Of a stretch of 64,000 nt of DNA, positions 1 through 10,324 are shown one piece after another. A model generated the notes under the pieces. It saw only the letters and a program-made list of their open reading frames with translations, searched no databases and was not told where the DNA came from. A program made the position numbers and the translations under genes. The stretch's first letter is position 1. Each line of letters begins with the position of its first letter. Origin of the DNA: LH-M37 sp965602855 (GTDB lineage Bacteria; Pseudomonadota; Gammaproteobacteria; SZUA-229); the NCBI GenBank assembly GCA_965602855.1, contig CBFCZV010000006.1:19433-83432 (forward strand), in the 5' to 3' direction.

Positions 1-1
1 T

Positions 2-556
2 GCTGTTCTGACATTCCTGTCATTGATTGGTTACGCCGTTATTTACACAATGTATCTTAAAAGATCGACACCCATGAATATCGTATTGGGCGGGGCAGCA
101 GGGGCAGCGCCTCCATTACTGGGCTGGGCGGCGGTCACTAATGAAGTGCCAGCAGAGGCGCTGTTATTATTTCTAATTATATTTGTCTGGACACCACCTC
201 ACTTCTGGGCTCTGGCCATAAAACGACGTGAAGAATACCGTGCAGCAGGAATTCCAATGCTGCCAGTTACTCATGGAGTTGATGTTACGAAAAAACAAAT
301 ATTACTCTACACCATTTTGCTGGTGGCTGTTTCAGTCATGCCATTTTTCATCCAGATGAGTGGCCTGATTTATCTTAGTGGCGCTATCGCACTGGGCATT
401 GGTTTTCTTTATTACGCGATTAAACTTTATCGTGAGGGAACTGATGAGGTCGCAGTAAAAACATTCAGCTACTCAATTTTATACCTGAGTTTGCTTTTTG
501 GTTTCCTGTTACTCGATCACTACGTAAGATTGATTATTCGCACTTACTTCATGTAG
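2..556 (+). CDS. cyoE: Protohaem IX farnesyltransferase (haem O synthase), C-terminal part
   Basis: Integral membrane prenyltransferase of the UbiA superfamily that adds a farnesyl group to haem b to make haem O for terminal oxidases. The reading frame is open at the left window edge, so the N-terminus with the first Asp-rich motif is missing and no start is visible. Family signatures are clear: GGAAGAAPPLLGWAA, PPHFWALAIKRREEY followed by AGIPMLPV, and several hydrophobic helices to the C-terminus. It converges on a haem-copper oxidase-like gene on the other strand, a functionally sensible neighbour. The call is safe; ctaB is the alternative name. Confidence 0.95.
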   Translation, partial: AVLTFLSLIGYAVIYTMYLKRSTPMNIVLGGAAGAAPPLLGWAAVTNEVPAEALLLFLIIFVWTPPHFWALAIKRREEYRAAGIPMLPVTHGVDVTKKQILLYTILLVAVSVMPFFIQMSGLIYLSGAIALGIGFLYYAIKLYREGTDEVAVKTFSYSILYLSLLFGFLLLDHYVRLIIRTYFM

Positions 557-562
557 TCATTA

Positions 563-583
563 GAGGTGCGCCATGCGCACCTC
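563..583. terminator. Perfect hairpin between convergent genes
   Basis: A perfect 9-bp inverted repeat (gaggtgcgc / gcgcacctc) with a 3-base loop lies between the cyoE stop and the stop of the convergent gene. The T-tract is poor on either side, so it may be a weak bidirectional terminator or only an mRNA-stabilising hairpin. Confidence 0.6.
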
Positions 584-598
584 GCTATTTCAGAAAAA

Positions 599-1966
599 CT
601 AAACCTTTGCTGGCCACATCGCTTTAATTGCGACCACTACAAAGATTAAACCACCAATAATCGCAATCAAGCCGCCCAATCCCATCATTGCCATACCGGC
701 AATCTCGGGCAGGTTCTCAAGTCCCTGCGCACTGCCCGCAGTCTTACGCTGCACACCATAACCACCTGACCAGGCGAGTCCAAGAATGTGCATCATCTGG
801 CCACCACCATAAATCCAGGGCTGGATTCTGGCAGCACGTGAAGTTGCTGGGCGAAAGCCTAATTTTGGAAGCAGGTAGTAGGTCAATCCCATGAAGGCCA
901 GTGTCACACCAACAATCGAGCCATGATAGTGAGCGGGTATGACTACATTCACACCTTCAATCATAAAACCAAGAATGCCGCCGGCACCAAATAAAATGAT
1001 CGATGCCAACAATGCATTACGAGCAGGGCGATGATGATCCTCAACCATACGCGTAGAAAATACGCTAAATATAACGATTAATGACAAGGGCAATGTGGTT
1101 AAGCCACCAAAGCGCATTAATTGTGTGAAGCCATCTCTATGCTCCTGAGACGTGATGTCGTACATCATATAGAGAGGTATGGCAAAAAACACCGGTGCCA
1201 CAGCAATCGCAAATAAGATTCGCAATGTTGTCGGAGCAATATTAATACCTGAACCCGTTGCAGAGGCCAGCCATAGCCAGACGAGTAGCAACATGACACT
1301 GTGCGTAAATTGCAAAATATGACCGCCGCCCCAGAATAGAGCTTCAAAATCGGCAACTTCTTCTAATGTGCCTGTCAGGCCTGAATATGAAGCGATCAGC
1401 GCCACGATTGAAAGCAGAGCGGCAATGGCAGCCATTTTTAATGCAAATGGCAACGCAGAGGATGTCTGCTCTTTTGATGCGAAGAACAGGGCACGTAAAA
1501 TCAGAATCAGAAATCCTGTGGCAAACAGATATAAGCCGGTAAAAAACACCGGATGTACCAGTACAGGTACATAATTATTCATCAGGGGTTTGTCAGCACC
1601 CAAAAATGGTGCAATGGCGATTACGACCGTACCTGCTACGCATAACCAGAAACTGAGCTTTGCCATCCAGATCACGCGCCCATTATCGAGCAAGGCCCAG
1701 AGTACACCCTCGAATGCGAGGAACCAGATCAGCACCGATAGCACGACATGAATAACCAGAGCAATATGGAAAAAATCAAGCAGGGGGATCATGTCCGATA
1801 TCGCGGGAGTTCTGGATAACACCAACAAAATTGAATAGAAGCCGGAGGCCACCAGTGCGGCAATGCCTAGTGTCAGCCAAAGTCTCGCCAGCTTTGTTTG
1901 TGCTGAATTATTCGCGGAATCCTGGACTGGATTATCAATATGCAATTCAAGTGCTGCGTTGTTCAT
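599..1966 (-). CDS. Divergent haem-copper oxidase subunit I-like membrane protein
   Basis: A 455-residue protein of about 12 hydrophobic helices, resembling ba3-type or small cytochrome oxidase subunit I. Candidate ligands can be placed: H73 in HIALVIHVV (low-spin haem), H216 in WGGGHILQF (CuB site), and H346/H348 in PAHYHGS, which corresponds to the GHFH motif of ba3 oxidase (high-spin and low-spin haem). Near residue 404 GYGVQRKT resembles the GMPRR segment. Two things are odd: the Tyr normally four residues after the CuB His is F220, and the usual His-His pair is E275-H276. The frame is open up to 2071, but the ATG at 1966 (MNNAALELH) is preferred because the upstream extension is not family-like. 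It may be a NO-reductase-like or non-canonical oxidase; no subunit II gene is visible. Confidence 0.75.
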   Translation of the reverse strand: MNNAALELHIDNPVQDSANNSAQTKLARLWLTLGIAALVASGFYSILLVLSRTPAISDMIPLLDFFHIALVIHVVLSVLIWFLAFEGVLWALLDNGRVIWMAKLSFWLCVAGTVVIAIAPFLGADKPLMNNYVPVLVHPVFFTGLYLFATGFLILILRALFFASKEQTSSALPFALKMAAIAALLSIVALIASYSGLTGTLEEVADFEALFWGGGHILQFTHSVMLLLVWLWLASATGSGINIAPTTLRILFAIAVAPVFFAIPLYMMYDITSQEHRDGFTQLMRFGGLTTLPLSLIVIFSVFSTRMVEDHHRPARNALLASIILFGAGGILGFMIEGVNVVIPAHYHGSIVGVTLAFMGLTYYLLPKLGFRPATSRAARIQPWIYGGGQMMHILGLAWSGGYGVQRKTAGSAQGLENLPEIAGMAMMGLGGLIAIIGGLIFVVVAIKAMWPAKV

Positions 1967-2075
1967 AACGATATGGTGCTCTGACAAATAAAACGATGTG
2001 GATTCTAACAGAGCAGAGCTAAGACCATGAAACTTTTGTATATTCCGGTGTTTTGAACATAAACACGCCATTTAA

Positions 2076-2091
2076 CATAATATACATTATG
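2076..2091. promoter_or_regulatory. Inverted repeat in the intergenic region upstream of mfd
   Basis: cataat-atac-attatg is a 6-bp inverted repeat with a 4-bp spacer in the 240-bp divergent region between the oxidase-like gene and mfd. An AT-rich tatataa follows about 25 bases downstream. It could be an operator or part of a promoter; by itself it is weak evidence. Confidence 0.25.
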
Positions 2092-2206
2092 CGCACATGA
2101 GTATGTAATTAGACTATATAAAGGGTAAACCGCAATATACTACTTGTGTTTACAGTTAAGGACTGGATAATGCTCGATTTCATACCATTAGACGATAACA
2201 AAATAC

Positions 2207-5200
2207 GTGCTCAAACCTAAGTTACCCAATCAAATTACTATGATGACAAACTGGAGCCGCCTCTATGGCAGTTCCTTTGCGCTGGCTATTGTCGAAGCTG
2301 CAAAACAGTTTGACCAAGGGCCTGTGGTTATCATCGTTGAGGATATTGCACACGCAGATTCACTCACCAATGAAATCAAGTTTTACGCTTCATCCTCGAT
2401 CAATATCTTCCATCTGCCAGATTGGGAAACACTACCTTACGACGTGTTCTCGCCACATCAGGACATCGTCTCAGAGCGCCTGAAAACGCTTTACCAGCTC
2501 CAGAACATACAGGCCGGTGATATTCTTTTATTGCCTGTCACCACGCTGCTACAAAAGCTCACACCTAAAAAATATATCAGCGATAGTGTCCTGATCTTTG
2601 AACCAGGTCAAAAAATGGATACGCACGAATTTAGAACCGATCTAGAATCGGCTGGTTATTCGTATGTGTCACAAGTGATGGAACACGGCGAATTTACCGT
2701 GCGTGGCTCTATTATTGATATTTTCCCATCAGGTTCATCAACACCTTTCAGAATTGATCTGTTTGACGATGAAATTGAATCAATAAGGAACTTTGACCCC
2801 GGTAATCAACGCTCAGACAAAAAAATTGATGCTATCGAATTACTCCCGGCTCGAGAATTCCCCACTGATAAGGAAGGCATAAAATTATTTCGAGAAAATT
2901 ATCGACAGCAAATTATTGGTGATCCCTTACAAAGCATTATTTACAGCAGTATCAGCGACGGCCTGATACCCACAGGCATCGAATATTATTTGCCGCTATT
3001 TTTTAATGAGCTTGAAACAACTTTTGATTACATCCCTGATGGCTCCTTATTTATACAACCTGATAATCTGGCAGAAATAATTGAATCCTTTACTCAGGAT
3101 TTAGAATCACGTTATGAACAGCGCCGACACGATGTTGAGCGCCCTATTCTTTCACCAGAATTAATATTCCTTGGCAACAAGGAAATCGAACAACAAATTA
3201 GTCATTATTCACGAATTAATGTAACCAGATACAGCAGTGTTGATAATGAAAACAATCTTCCGGTAAAAAGACCACCAGAGCTAAAACTTAATACCCAAAG
3301 TGCAGATCCCTCTTCAGCGCTAACTGCTTTTCTTCAGGAATACACCGGTCGAATACTTTTTGCCGCCGAAACTCCGGGGCGTAGAGAAATAATTAGCGAA
3401 TTATTACGCACACACCATATCTATCCGAAACTGTGCGAAACCTGGGACGACTTCATCAATGCAGAAGAGCCAATATGCTTAACTGTTTTTGAAATAGAAA
3501 ACGGTCTCAATTTAATCGAACCTGAATTGTGTGTCATCACCGAGCCACAGATTTATGGCCAGCGTGCAATTCAAAAACGACGTCGAAAAAAACGTGGTTT
3601 AGATCCCGACGCCGTTGTTAAAAATTTAACCGATCTGAATATTGGATCACCGGTTGTGCATCTTGATCATGGTGTTGGCCTATATCTTGGCTTACAAAAA
3701 CTTTCTGGCTCAGAATTTGATACTGAATTTCTAACCATTGAATATGCTGGAGGTGACAAACTTTATGTTCCTGTTTCATCACTGCATCTTATTAGTCGAT
3801 ACACAGGCGCATCACAAGACCATGCACCCATGCACAAGCTCGGCACAGAGCAATGGTCAAAAGCTAAAAACAAAGCAGTTAAAAAAGCCCGTGATGTGGC
3901 CGCAGAGTTATTAGATATACACGCCCGTCGTGCAGCAGCCAAAGGCAGAAAATATGAAGTCAATCAGGATGAATATCAAAGCTTCTGCAATGGTTTCCCC
4001 TTCGAAGAAACTGAAGATCAGGAAACAACCATATTAAGCGTGCTGGAAGATTTGAGCAATTCAACACCGATGGATCGAGTTGTTTGTGGTGACGTTGGTT
4101 TTGGTAAAACAGAAGTGGCCATGCGTGCTGCTTTTGCTGTTGCCAATACCGGCAAGCAGGTTGCAATACTGGTTCCCACCACCCTGCTCGCACAGCAGCA
4201 TTATCAAAACTTTAGTGACCGCTTTGCCGACTGGCCAATTAAAGTTGAAGGCCTGACGCGTTTTAATAGTGCAAAAAAACAACAGGCTATTCTTGATGAA
4301 TTAGCAGCAGGTAAAGTTGATATTGTGGTGGGCACACACAAATTACTGCAAAAAACTGTTAAGTATAAAGATCTTGGTTTAGTTATTATCGATGAGGAGC
4401 ATCGTTTTGGTGTTAAGCATAAAGAGCAAATGAAATCACTGCGTTCAGAAATTGATATTTTAACGCTCACTGCTACGCCTATTCCGAGAACACTGAACAT
4501 GTCATTAGCGGGTATACGCGATCTTTCCATTATGGCCACCCCACCCCATCATCGCCATTCAATTAATACTTTTGTTTGCCAATGGGATGAGGTTGCTATT
4601 AAAGAAGCCTGCCAGCGTGAATTGAAACGTGGTGGCCAAATTTACTTCCTGCACAATGAAGTTAAAACCATAGAGAAAATTACTAACGAATTAAAAAAAT
4701 TATTGCCCGAAGCAAAAATAGCCTTTGCTCACGGACAGATGCCAGAAAGAGATCTTGAGCAGATCATGCTGGATTTTTATCACCAGCGATACAATATACT
4801 CGTTGCCACCACTATTATTGAAAGCGGCATTGATGTGCCTACGGCTAACACCATCATTATCAACAGAGCCGACAAACTAGGTCTGTCTCAGCTCCATCAA
4901 ATTCGTGGCCGTGTTGGTCGCTCTCATCACAGAGCCTATGCCTATTTGATTACGCCGCCTGAATCATTACTCACAGATGACGCAAAGAAACGCCTCGATG
5001 CCATCGAGTCACTGGAAGACCTGGGTGTTGGCTTCACGCTCGCCACACACGATCTGGAAATTCGTGGTGCCGGTGAACTACTGGGCGAAAATCAAAGTGG
5101 CCAGATAACAGAAATTGGTTTTAGCCTCTACAGTGAATTATTGGAAAAAGCCGTTGAATCATTGAAGAAAGGTGAAAGCACAAATATACCCCTTAATTCA

Positions 5201-5647
5201 GGCGTGGAAATCGATTTAGGCATGCCCGCCATCATCCCAGACGATTATGTACATGATATACATCTACGTTTAATTTTGTACAAACGCATCGCCAGTGCTA
5301 AAAATTCAAATGAACTGGACGAGCTTCGGGTTGAATTTATCGACCGTTTTGGTTTATTGCCCGACAGCACCAAAAACCTTTTTGCAGTGACTGAGGTTAA
5401 ACTACTGGCTGAAAATGCAGGCATCTCAAAAATTGATACCAATGACAATGGCTTTAGAGTGACTTTCACTGAACAACCCAACATTAACCCAGCAAAACTG
5501 ATAGAGTTAATTCAAACGCAATCTTCCATCTATCAATTTAATGGCACTGACATGTTGCGAATTGCAGCTGATATGGATGATGAAGACTACAGCAAACGAA
5601 CTGATGCCATTACACAAGTTATTAACACATTAATCTCACAAGAATAA
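2207..5647 (+). CDS. mfd: Transcription-repair coupling factor Mfd
   Basis: A DNA translocase that removes RNA polymerase stalled at lesions and recruits UvrA. Its 1146 residues match the usual size of about 1150. In order: UvrB-like N-terminal region (about 20-340), RNA-polymerase-interacting CarD-like domain around 475-550 (GSPVVHLDHGVGLYLGL), RecG-like helicase with Walker A GDVGFGKT near 628, DEEH box near 727, TATPIPRT near 755 and RGRVGRS near 898, then the C-terminal TRCF domain. The start is a GTG; ATGs at codons 12 and 13 are alternatives, but the residues before them look like a normal Mfd N-terminus. csiV follows after 12 bases, as in other gammaproteobacteria. Confidence 0.97.
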   Translation: MLKPKLPNQITMMTNWSRLYGSSFALAIVEAAKQFDQGPVVIIVEDIAHADSLTNEIKFYASSSINIFHLPDWETLPYDVFSPHQDIVSERLKTLYQLQNIQAGDILLLPVTTLLQKLTPKKYISDSVLIFEPGQKMDTHEFRTDLESAGYSYVSQVMEHGEFTVRGSIIDIFPSGSSTPFRIDLFDDEIESIRNFDPGNQRSDKKIDAIELLPAREFPTDKEGIKLFRENYRQQIIGDPLQSIIYSSISDGLIPTGIEYYLPLFFNELETTFDYIPDGSLFIQPDNLAEIIESFTQDLESRYEQRRHDVERPILSPELIFLGNKEIEQQISHYSRINVTRYSSVDNENNLPVKRPPELKLNTQSADPSSALTAFLQEYTGRILFAAETPGRREIISELLRTHHIYPKLCETWDDFINAEEPICLTVFEIENGLNLIEPELCVITEPQIYGQRAIQKRRRKKRGLDPDAVVKNLTDLNIGSPVVHLDHGVGLYLGLQKLSGSEFDTEFLTIEYAGGDKLYVPVSSLHLISRYTGASQDHAPMHKLGTEQWSKAKNKAVKKARDVAAELLDIHARRAAAKGRKYEVNQDEYQSFCNGFPFEETEDQETTILSVLEDLSNSTPMDRVVCGDVGFGKTEVAMRAAFAVANTGKQVAILVPTTLLAQQHYQNFSDRFADWPIKVEGLTRFNSAKKQQAILDELAAGKVDIVVGTHKLLQKTVKYKDLGLVIIDEEHRFGVKHKEQMKSLRSEIDILTLTATPIPRTLNMSLAGIRDLSIMATPPHHRHSINTFVCQWDEVAIKEACQRELKRGGQIYFLHNEVKTIEKITNELKKLLPEAKIAFAHGQMPERDLEQIMLDFYHQRYNILVATTIIESGIDVPTANTIIINRADKLGLSQLHQIRGRVGRSHHRAYAYLITPPESLLTDDAKKRLDAIESLEDLGVGFTLATHDLEIRGAGELLGENQSGQITEIGFSLYSELLEKAVESLKKGESTNIPLNSGVEIDLGMPAIIPDDYVHDIHLRLILYKRIASAKNSNELDELRVEFIDRFGLLPDSTKNLFAVTEVKLLAENAGISKIDTNDNGFRVTFTEQPNINPAKLIELIQTQSSIYQFNGTDMLRIAADMDDEDYSKRTDAITQVINTLISQE

Positions 5648-5659
5648 TATAATCAGGCA

Positions 5660-6496
5660 ATGCAAAATTTTTTAACATCTATATCCACCCTGCTGCTAAC
5701 GCTATCAGCGTTTACCATTCACGCAGAAACAATTCGCTACAATATTGAGATCGTCATTTTTGAAGACAGCTCCAACCGCTACCTAAATAGCGAGCAATGG
5801 CCTGTTATTCATCAGGCAGAAATTGAGTTAACTTCAGATATACTGCCGCTTGGATTGGAAGGGCTTCCAGAAGATGATCCGGTCATCGATGGATATGGTA
5901 TGGGAATTAAGCCTAAAAAAGCTAAATACCCGGAAATCAACGGCGTCATCGATATTACTCATAATGCGAGCAATGCTCTCACTGAACACGTCACCAAACT
6001 TGATCGCTCATCCAGATACAGCGTCCTGCTTCATCAGTCCTGGCAACAGACAGGTCTTAATGATAATGATGCTGTTAATTTCATTGTCGATACCAATGAA
6101 ACTGAAAATAAAGATCTAGAAGTATTTTCCACAAACCACAAACCAAAAAAAATAGGTACGAAACTTAAATCAAGCCTACAGGGAAGCATCAAACTAGTTC
6201 TAGGCAGGTACCTGCATATCCATACCGACTTACACTATAAACGAGTTAATAAGTTGTACAGGCCAAACTCACCTGCTCTGCATAATAAGAAATTTGAAGA
6301 ATTCAACATAAAATCCCAACGCAAAATGCGCAGCAATGAATTACATTATATTGACCACCCACTGCTGGGGATTTTGGTTATAGTCATCCCAATCAAGTCA
6401 CCAGAACCGGTAGAAGAAAATAAAGAACCAGATGAACTTAAAACAGTTCCAGCAATAAACCCAGCCCCAAGTACGACTTCTCAAAAGAAGCTTTAA
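5660..6496 (+). CDS. csiV: CsiV family peptidoglycan-binding periplasmic protein
   Basis: A 278-residue exported protein. Residues 1-22 form a signal peptide ending HAE. The mature start TIRYNIEIVIFE and the later YLHIHTDLHY and ELHYIDHPLLGILV strands are typical of the CsiV family, known in Vibrio as a periplasmic partner of PBP1A/LpoA. It starts 12 bases after the mfd stop and is probably co-transcribed. The C-terminal 30 residues are Glu/Pro-rich and look disordered. The symbol rests on these motifs plus the mfd linkage; function in this organism is inferred. Confidence 0.8.
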   Translation: MQNFLTSISTLLLTLSAFTIHAETIRYNIEIVIFEDSSNRYLNSEQWPVIHQAEIELTSDILPLGLEGLPEDDPVIDGYGMGIKPKKAKYPEINGVIDITHNASNALTEHVTKLDRSSRYSVLLHQSWQQTGLNDNDAVNFIVDTNETENKDLEVFSTNHKPKKIGTKLKSSLQGSIKLVLGRYLHIHTDLHYKRVNKLYRPNSPALHNKKFEEFNIKSQRKMRSNELHYIDHPLLGILVIVIPIKSPEPVEENKEPDELKTVPAINPAPSTTSQKKL

Positions 6497-6647
6497 CGAA
6501 TCCTTAAGGTTCCTTATGGGCTATTTTTCTCTTTGATTAGGCCCATACTGTCTTCTCAAAGCATCACCAAACCGCACCACTGCTCTACGATTCTCACATT
6601 TGAGACATCGACGAAATAAAATACTGCTTGAAGTGTTTGATCACTCC

Positions 6648-8423
6648 TCAATCTAATCTTGTTTTATCCCAGATATCCCTATAAGCCTTTTCAAGTTGCG
6701 CAGTAAATGTTTCAGCATCCGTCAGGGGTGATGCTTGCATTTCAGTTCTTAGTTTCTGACGTATACCCTGGAGAGCCCCACAATCAGATGCCAGCTTCCT
6801 GGCAATTAATACATATTCATCAACTGTCTCTGCAATCCATTCCTGCCGCCCCAAATGTGTCAGTAAACTGGTACCAACTCGGGCACGGTGACTACTCCCA
6901 GCCAGTGTCACTACAGGCACACCCATCCATAATGCCTCGCAGGTAGTTGTTGTGCCATTATAAGGAAAAGGATCCAGGCCGATATCTACCTGTCCGTAAC
7001 GCTCAAAGTGAGCAAGTTTCTCCGGGTCACTGCCAAGCAAGATGAGGCGATCTTTATGAATGCCAAATTCTGAAAAGGCATTGTGCACTCTCTCCTGCAT
7101 CCCTCTATCACCAAATGCTGCATTTTTTAGAAGCAATCTGGAGCTCGGTATTTCTGTGAGAAGTCTTGACCATAGCTTGATAACGAAAGGATTTGTCTTG
7201 GAAAAATTATTAAATGAACCAAATGTTATTACGCCACTATTTACACACGGTGAATCGACAACATCCGGACATTGTTGAGGTGGTTGGTAGACAGAAAAAT
7301 TATCCGACAAGCGATAAAGTTTCTCCGTGTATAGCTCATCCGTGCCGACAGGATCTGAGATAATATCAGTCAATCGATAATCCATGTGACTTAGTCCTGT
7401 AGTATTGGGATATCCAATCCATGCAATTTGTACCGGCGCTGGCTTACGTGCAAACACCTGAATTCGGCTGTTAGCCGTATAACCAGACAGGTCAATCAAA
7501 ATATCGATCTCATCGTCACGTATCAGTTGCTCAAGATCCTGATCATCGAGTGCACTGACATTTCGCCAATTATCGCAATGACCTTTTAGCCTTTTTGTAT
7601 ATTCATCATTAATTGAATTTGCATAGTACGCAAAAATCTCAAATTTCGAGTGATCATGATTTTCAAGTACGGGATCTACATAATATGCGACTGAATGTGT
7701 GTAGAAATCAGAAGAAACATATCCAATGCGTAGGCGCTCGTTATTATGTCGAGCCACAACGGCATGTTCTGGCCGTGATAGAAAATTGCGTTCAATTGAT
7801 TCACCAAACTGCCGGTGTTCATCTACAATGTCAGCGTTGGTGTAATTTGATGAAAAATTTAGCATGAACAACAAATTCATTCGAGCTAATTTGAGCTCCG
7901 GCTTTAATGCCAAGGCCATTCTGTAATCAGCAATAGCTTCCTCAATCAGACCCTGCATGCCCAGAGCATTGGCTCTATTTATATACGCTTCAGCACATTT
8001 AGGGTCAATTTCAATCGCCCTGCTTATACACTCGATTCCATCATTAATCCTGCACTGTGACTTTCTAATATTTCCAAGCTGGTTATACAAATCTGCCTGA
8101 TCTGGTTTAAATGAAATTGCCCTTTCCAGTGCTTCTGCTGCCTCATTGTAACGGCCGGTACGCATGAAGACATTACACAAGAACTGTAATGCGGGGATAT
8201 TATTCGGTTCTGCCTTAAGCACAAACTGGCATAATTCATATGCCTTATTATAGTGGCCAGACTGGAGAAGCTGTACCGCTCTGCTCATTGCAGTGGCCTT
8301 GTCCGACTGGCTTACCGTAGCGTTGCCATTAATGTCTTTGCCACAGCATTTTTTATATTTCTTACCGCTATTACAGGGGCACTGCGCATTACGGCCAATT
8401 TTTTTTGTGGATGCATGTTCCAT
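6648..8423 (-). CDS. SEC-C / TPR / O-GlcNAc-transferase-like protein (GT41, SPINDLY type)
   Basis: A 591-residue soluble protein. The N-terminus carries a SEC-C zinc motif (C15, C17, C26, C27: CPCNSGKKYKKCC). About four to five TPRs follow (about 45-190), then a GT41 catalytic region from about 230: RIGYVSSDFYTHSVAYYV, IDILIDLSGYTANSR, FGSFNNFSKTNP, and DIGLDPFPYNGTTTTCEAL near the UDP-sugar site. Such proteins transfer GlcNAc or other sugars to Ser/Thr of proteins. It is the last gene of a minus-strand array of TPR proteins, 48 bases behind a TPR-sulfotransferase. The substrate is unknown; the SEC-C addition suggests a metal- or protein-binding adaptor. Confidence 0.88.
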   Translation of the reverse strand: MEHASTKKIGRNAQCPCNSGKKYKKCCGKDINGNATVSQSDKATAMSRAVQLLQSGHYNKAYELCQFVLKAEPNNIPALQFLCNVFMRTGRYNEAAEALERAISFKPDQADLYNQLGNIRKSQCRINDGIECISRAIEIDPKCAEAYINRANALGMQGLIEEAIADYRMALALKPELKLARMNLLFMLNFSSNYTNADIVDEHRQFGESIERNFLSRPEHAVVARHNNERLRIGYVSSDFYTHSVAYYVDPVLENHDHSKFEIFAYYANSINDEYTKRLKGHCDNWRNVSALDDQDLEQLIRDDEIDILIDLSGYTANSRIQVFARKPAPVQIAWIGYPNTTGLSHMDYRLTDIISDPVGTDELYTEKLYRLSDNFSVYQPPQQCPDVVDSPCVNSGVITFGSFNNFSKTNPFVIKLWSRLLTEIPSSRLLLKNAAFGDRGMQERVHNAFSEFGIHKDRLILLGSDPEKLAHFERYGQVDIGLDPFPYNGTTTTCEALWMGVPVVTLAGSSHRARVGTSLLTHLGRQEWIAETVDEYVLIARKLASDCGALQGIRQKLRTEMQASPLTDAETFTAQLEKAYRDIWDKTRLD

Positions 8424-8471
8424 AACAATGTAAATATTAAACTATAAATTGAATCGACCTAAATATAAAGC

Positions 8472-10232
8472 TTACAAAATAGGCTTAAGAATATCTTTGA
8501 CTTCTCCCAAATGTTTTTCATAGTTTTTCCATCTCGCTAGAGAATTTTTATATATGGGCTTATTAACCTGGTTGAAACTGACTGTAGCAACTCTTCTTTT
8601 TGACTTATAAAACTCAAGACATTCGTCAACGTAGTCCAACCCGCAGAACTCAAGAAGATTAACAACATTTGACTCAAAATCAGAAACAACATCCTCATAT
8701 TCAATATCATATATATCTATATTTAAAACGTCTTTCCAGTGCTCCATTAATCTATTGTATTCAAGATACATCTTTGCAGTATCCGTCAAATTATTTGAGT
8801 AAAGGTGACGACCGCCAAAATTTTGGAAGTATATCGAGAGAACGATATCGCGCGGATCTCTTTTGCAATGCACGATTTTTGCAGTAGGAAACATTTTAGA
8901 AATCAGGCCAAGATGCAAATAATTACCAGGCATTTTATCAGTAAAAAATTTATCTCCGTCTAATAATTTCTCTACCTTTGCAAGATACTCATTAGCTCTT
9001 TCTTTTATATCAGATTCACAAAAGTTTTTAATAAAATCCAGACCACCTGAATTAGCCACAGTTAAGCCTGTTATTTCTTTGACAATTTCTGGTATGTATG
9101 GCAATTCACCACAAGCATGGATTCTAGGGTGTTGTGACAAAACTTGCTCGACTAAAGTCGTTCCTGATCTTGGCATTCCAACAATAAATATTGGATTGAC
9201 ATCAATAGCATCATTTACAGACATATTAGCAACATGATCACGACTATATATCTCGGCAAGTTTATTAACTCGTTCCACATGCGATGTATGATCAAATTTC
9301 ATATAAGCCGTATTATTAGCTAATCGATATCGTTCAAAAGCAAGATCATAGTCACCGTTTTTGTCATAAACCCTTCCAAGACAAAAACCAAGAAATCTCT
9401 TATCTGAAGGAGCTGTACTTGCTTTCTGTAACATGTTTTCAGATAACCTAATTACTTCATTTACATCCCCATACTGATCATATAGACCAGAATAAATATC
9501 AAGATCCAGCGCCGAATACGTACCAGAGTCTATAAGCTTACGCAATATTGAATAAGCACCAGCTTTGTCTCCAGTCATAGATAGCAGTCCTGCTTTGTTG
9601 CTCAATGCCATCTGATGATTTGGTGATATTTCTAATGCTTGATCAATATAATAAAATGCACGATAAAAATCATCTACACCCTGATAGTAAGTAGCCAATC
9701 GAACCATACTATCGACAAGTTTTGGGTTATATTTCAGCGATTGCTTATAATGCTGAATAAGCATAGCGTCATTCCCAATAGCCTGATAACAACTAGCTAC
9801 ATAGTAATGTGCCTGTGCATTTCCTGGCATCAGTTCCAAAGAGCGAATAAAATGTTGGACTGCAAGATTGTATCTTTCAATAACGTGCAAAACAAAACCA
9901 CAATTATACTGCACTGTCGCATCTGCTTCATTTAGTTGTATTGCTTTCTGAGACGCTTCTAGAGATTTTTCTGAAAAGCCTAAAACAATATAAGCCACGC
10001 TTAAGTTAGAAAATGCCTGTGCATTATCAGGGTCGAGCTGAATAGCTGATTGACAGCAGTTTACACACTCCCCATACATTCCCGATGAAATACACATTGA
10101 TGCTAAACTCATCCACACCTCAGCATCACGCTTACCTTTTAATTGCTTTTTTAGAAGTTTATATGCCACTTTTAATTGCCCTTTTCGAACAAGCGTAACA
10201 ACCTTCTTTTGTATCTTTGTATTTCTCTTCAT
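8472..10232 (-). CDS. TPR-sulfotransferase, array copy 5
   Basis: Transfers sulfate from PAPS to a protein or glycan. The N-terminal half (about 15-280) is TPR helices; the C-terminal half is a Sulfotransfer_3 domain with the 5'-phosphosulfate loop IFIVGMPRSGTTLVEQ near residue 345 and the 3'-phosphate site CKRDPRDIVLSIYFQNF near 455. It ends with the shared tail NKPIYKNSLARWKNY. No signal peptide or membrane segment is seen, so it is cytoplasmic. The frame opens at 10256, but the ATG at 10232 (MKRNTK) fits the basic start of the paralogues better. A relic of another gene separates it from the next copy upstream. Confidence 0.88.
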   Translation of the reverse strand: MKRNTKIQKKVVTLVRKGQLKVAYKLLKKQLKGKRDAEVWMSLASMCISSGMYGECVNCCQSAIQLDPDNAQAFSNLSVAYIVLGFSEKSLEASQKAIQLNEADATVQYNCGFVLHVIERYNLAVQHFIRSLELMPGNAQAHYYVASCYQAIGNDAMLIQHYKQSLKYNPKLVDSMVRLATYYQGVDDFYRAFYYIDQALEISPNHQMALSNKAGLLSMTGDKAGAYSILRKLIDSGTYSALDLDIYSGLYDQYGDVNEVIRLSENMLQKASTAPSDKRFLGFCLGRVYDKNGDYDLAFERYRLANNTAYMKFDHTSHVERVNKLAEIYSRDHVANMSVNDAIDVNPIFIVGMPRSGTTLVEQVLSQHPRIHACGELPYIPEIVKEITGLTVANSGGLDFIKNFCESDIKERANEYLAKVEKLLDGDKFFTDKMPGNYLHLGLISKMFPTAKIVHCKRDPRDIVLSIYFQNFGGRHLYSNNLTDTAKMYLEYNRLMEHWKDVLNIDIYDIEYEDVVSDFESNVVNLLEFCGLDYVDECLEFYKSKRRVATVSFNQVNKPIYKNSLARWKNYEKHLGEVKDILKPIL

Positions 10233-10324
10233 CACACTTCTACAATACGTAATCAAACTTGGCTAAAATTGAAACGACCATACCCTTGTACTCTCCATAA
10301 TTTTCCATTTTTCAATAGAACCAC

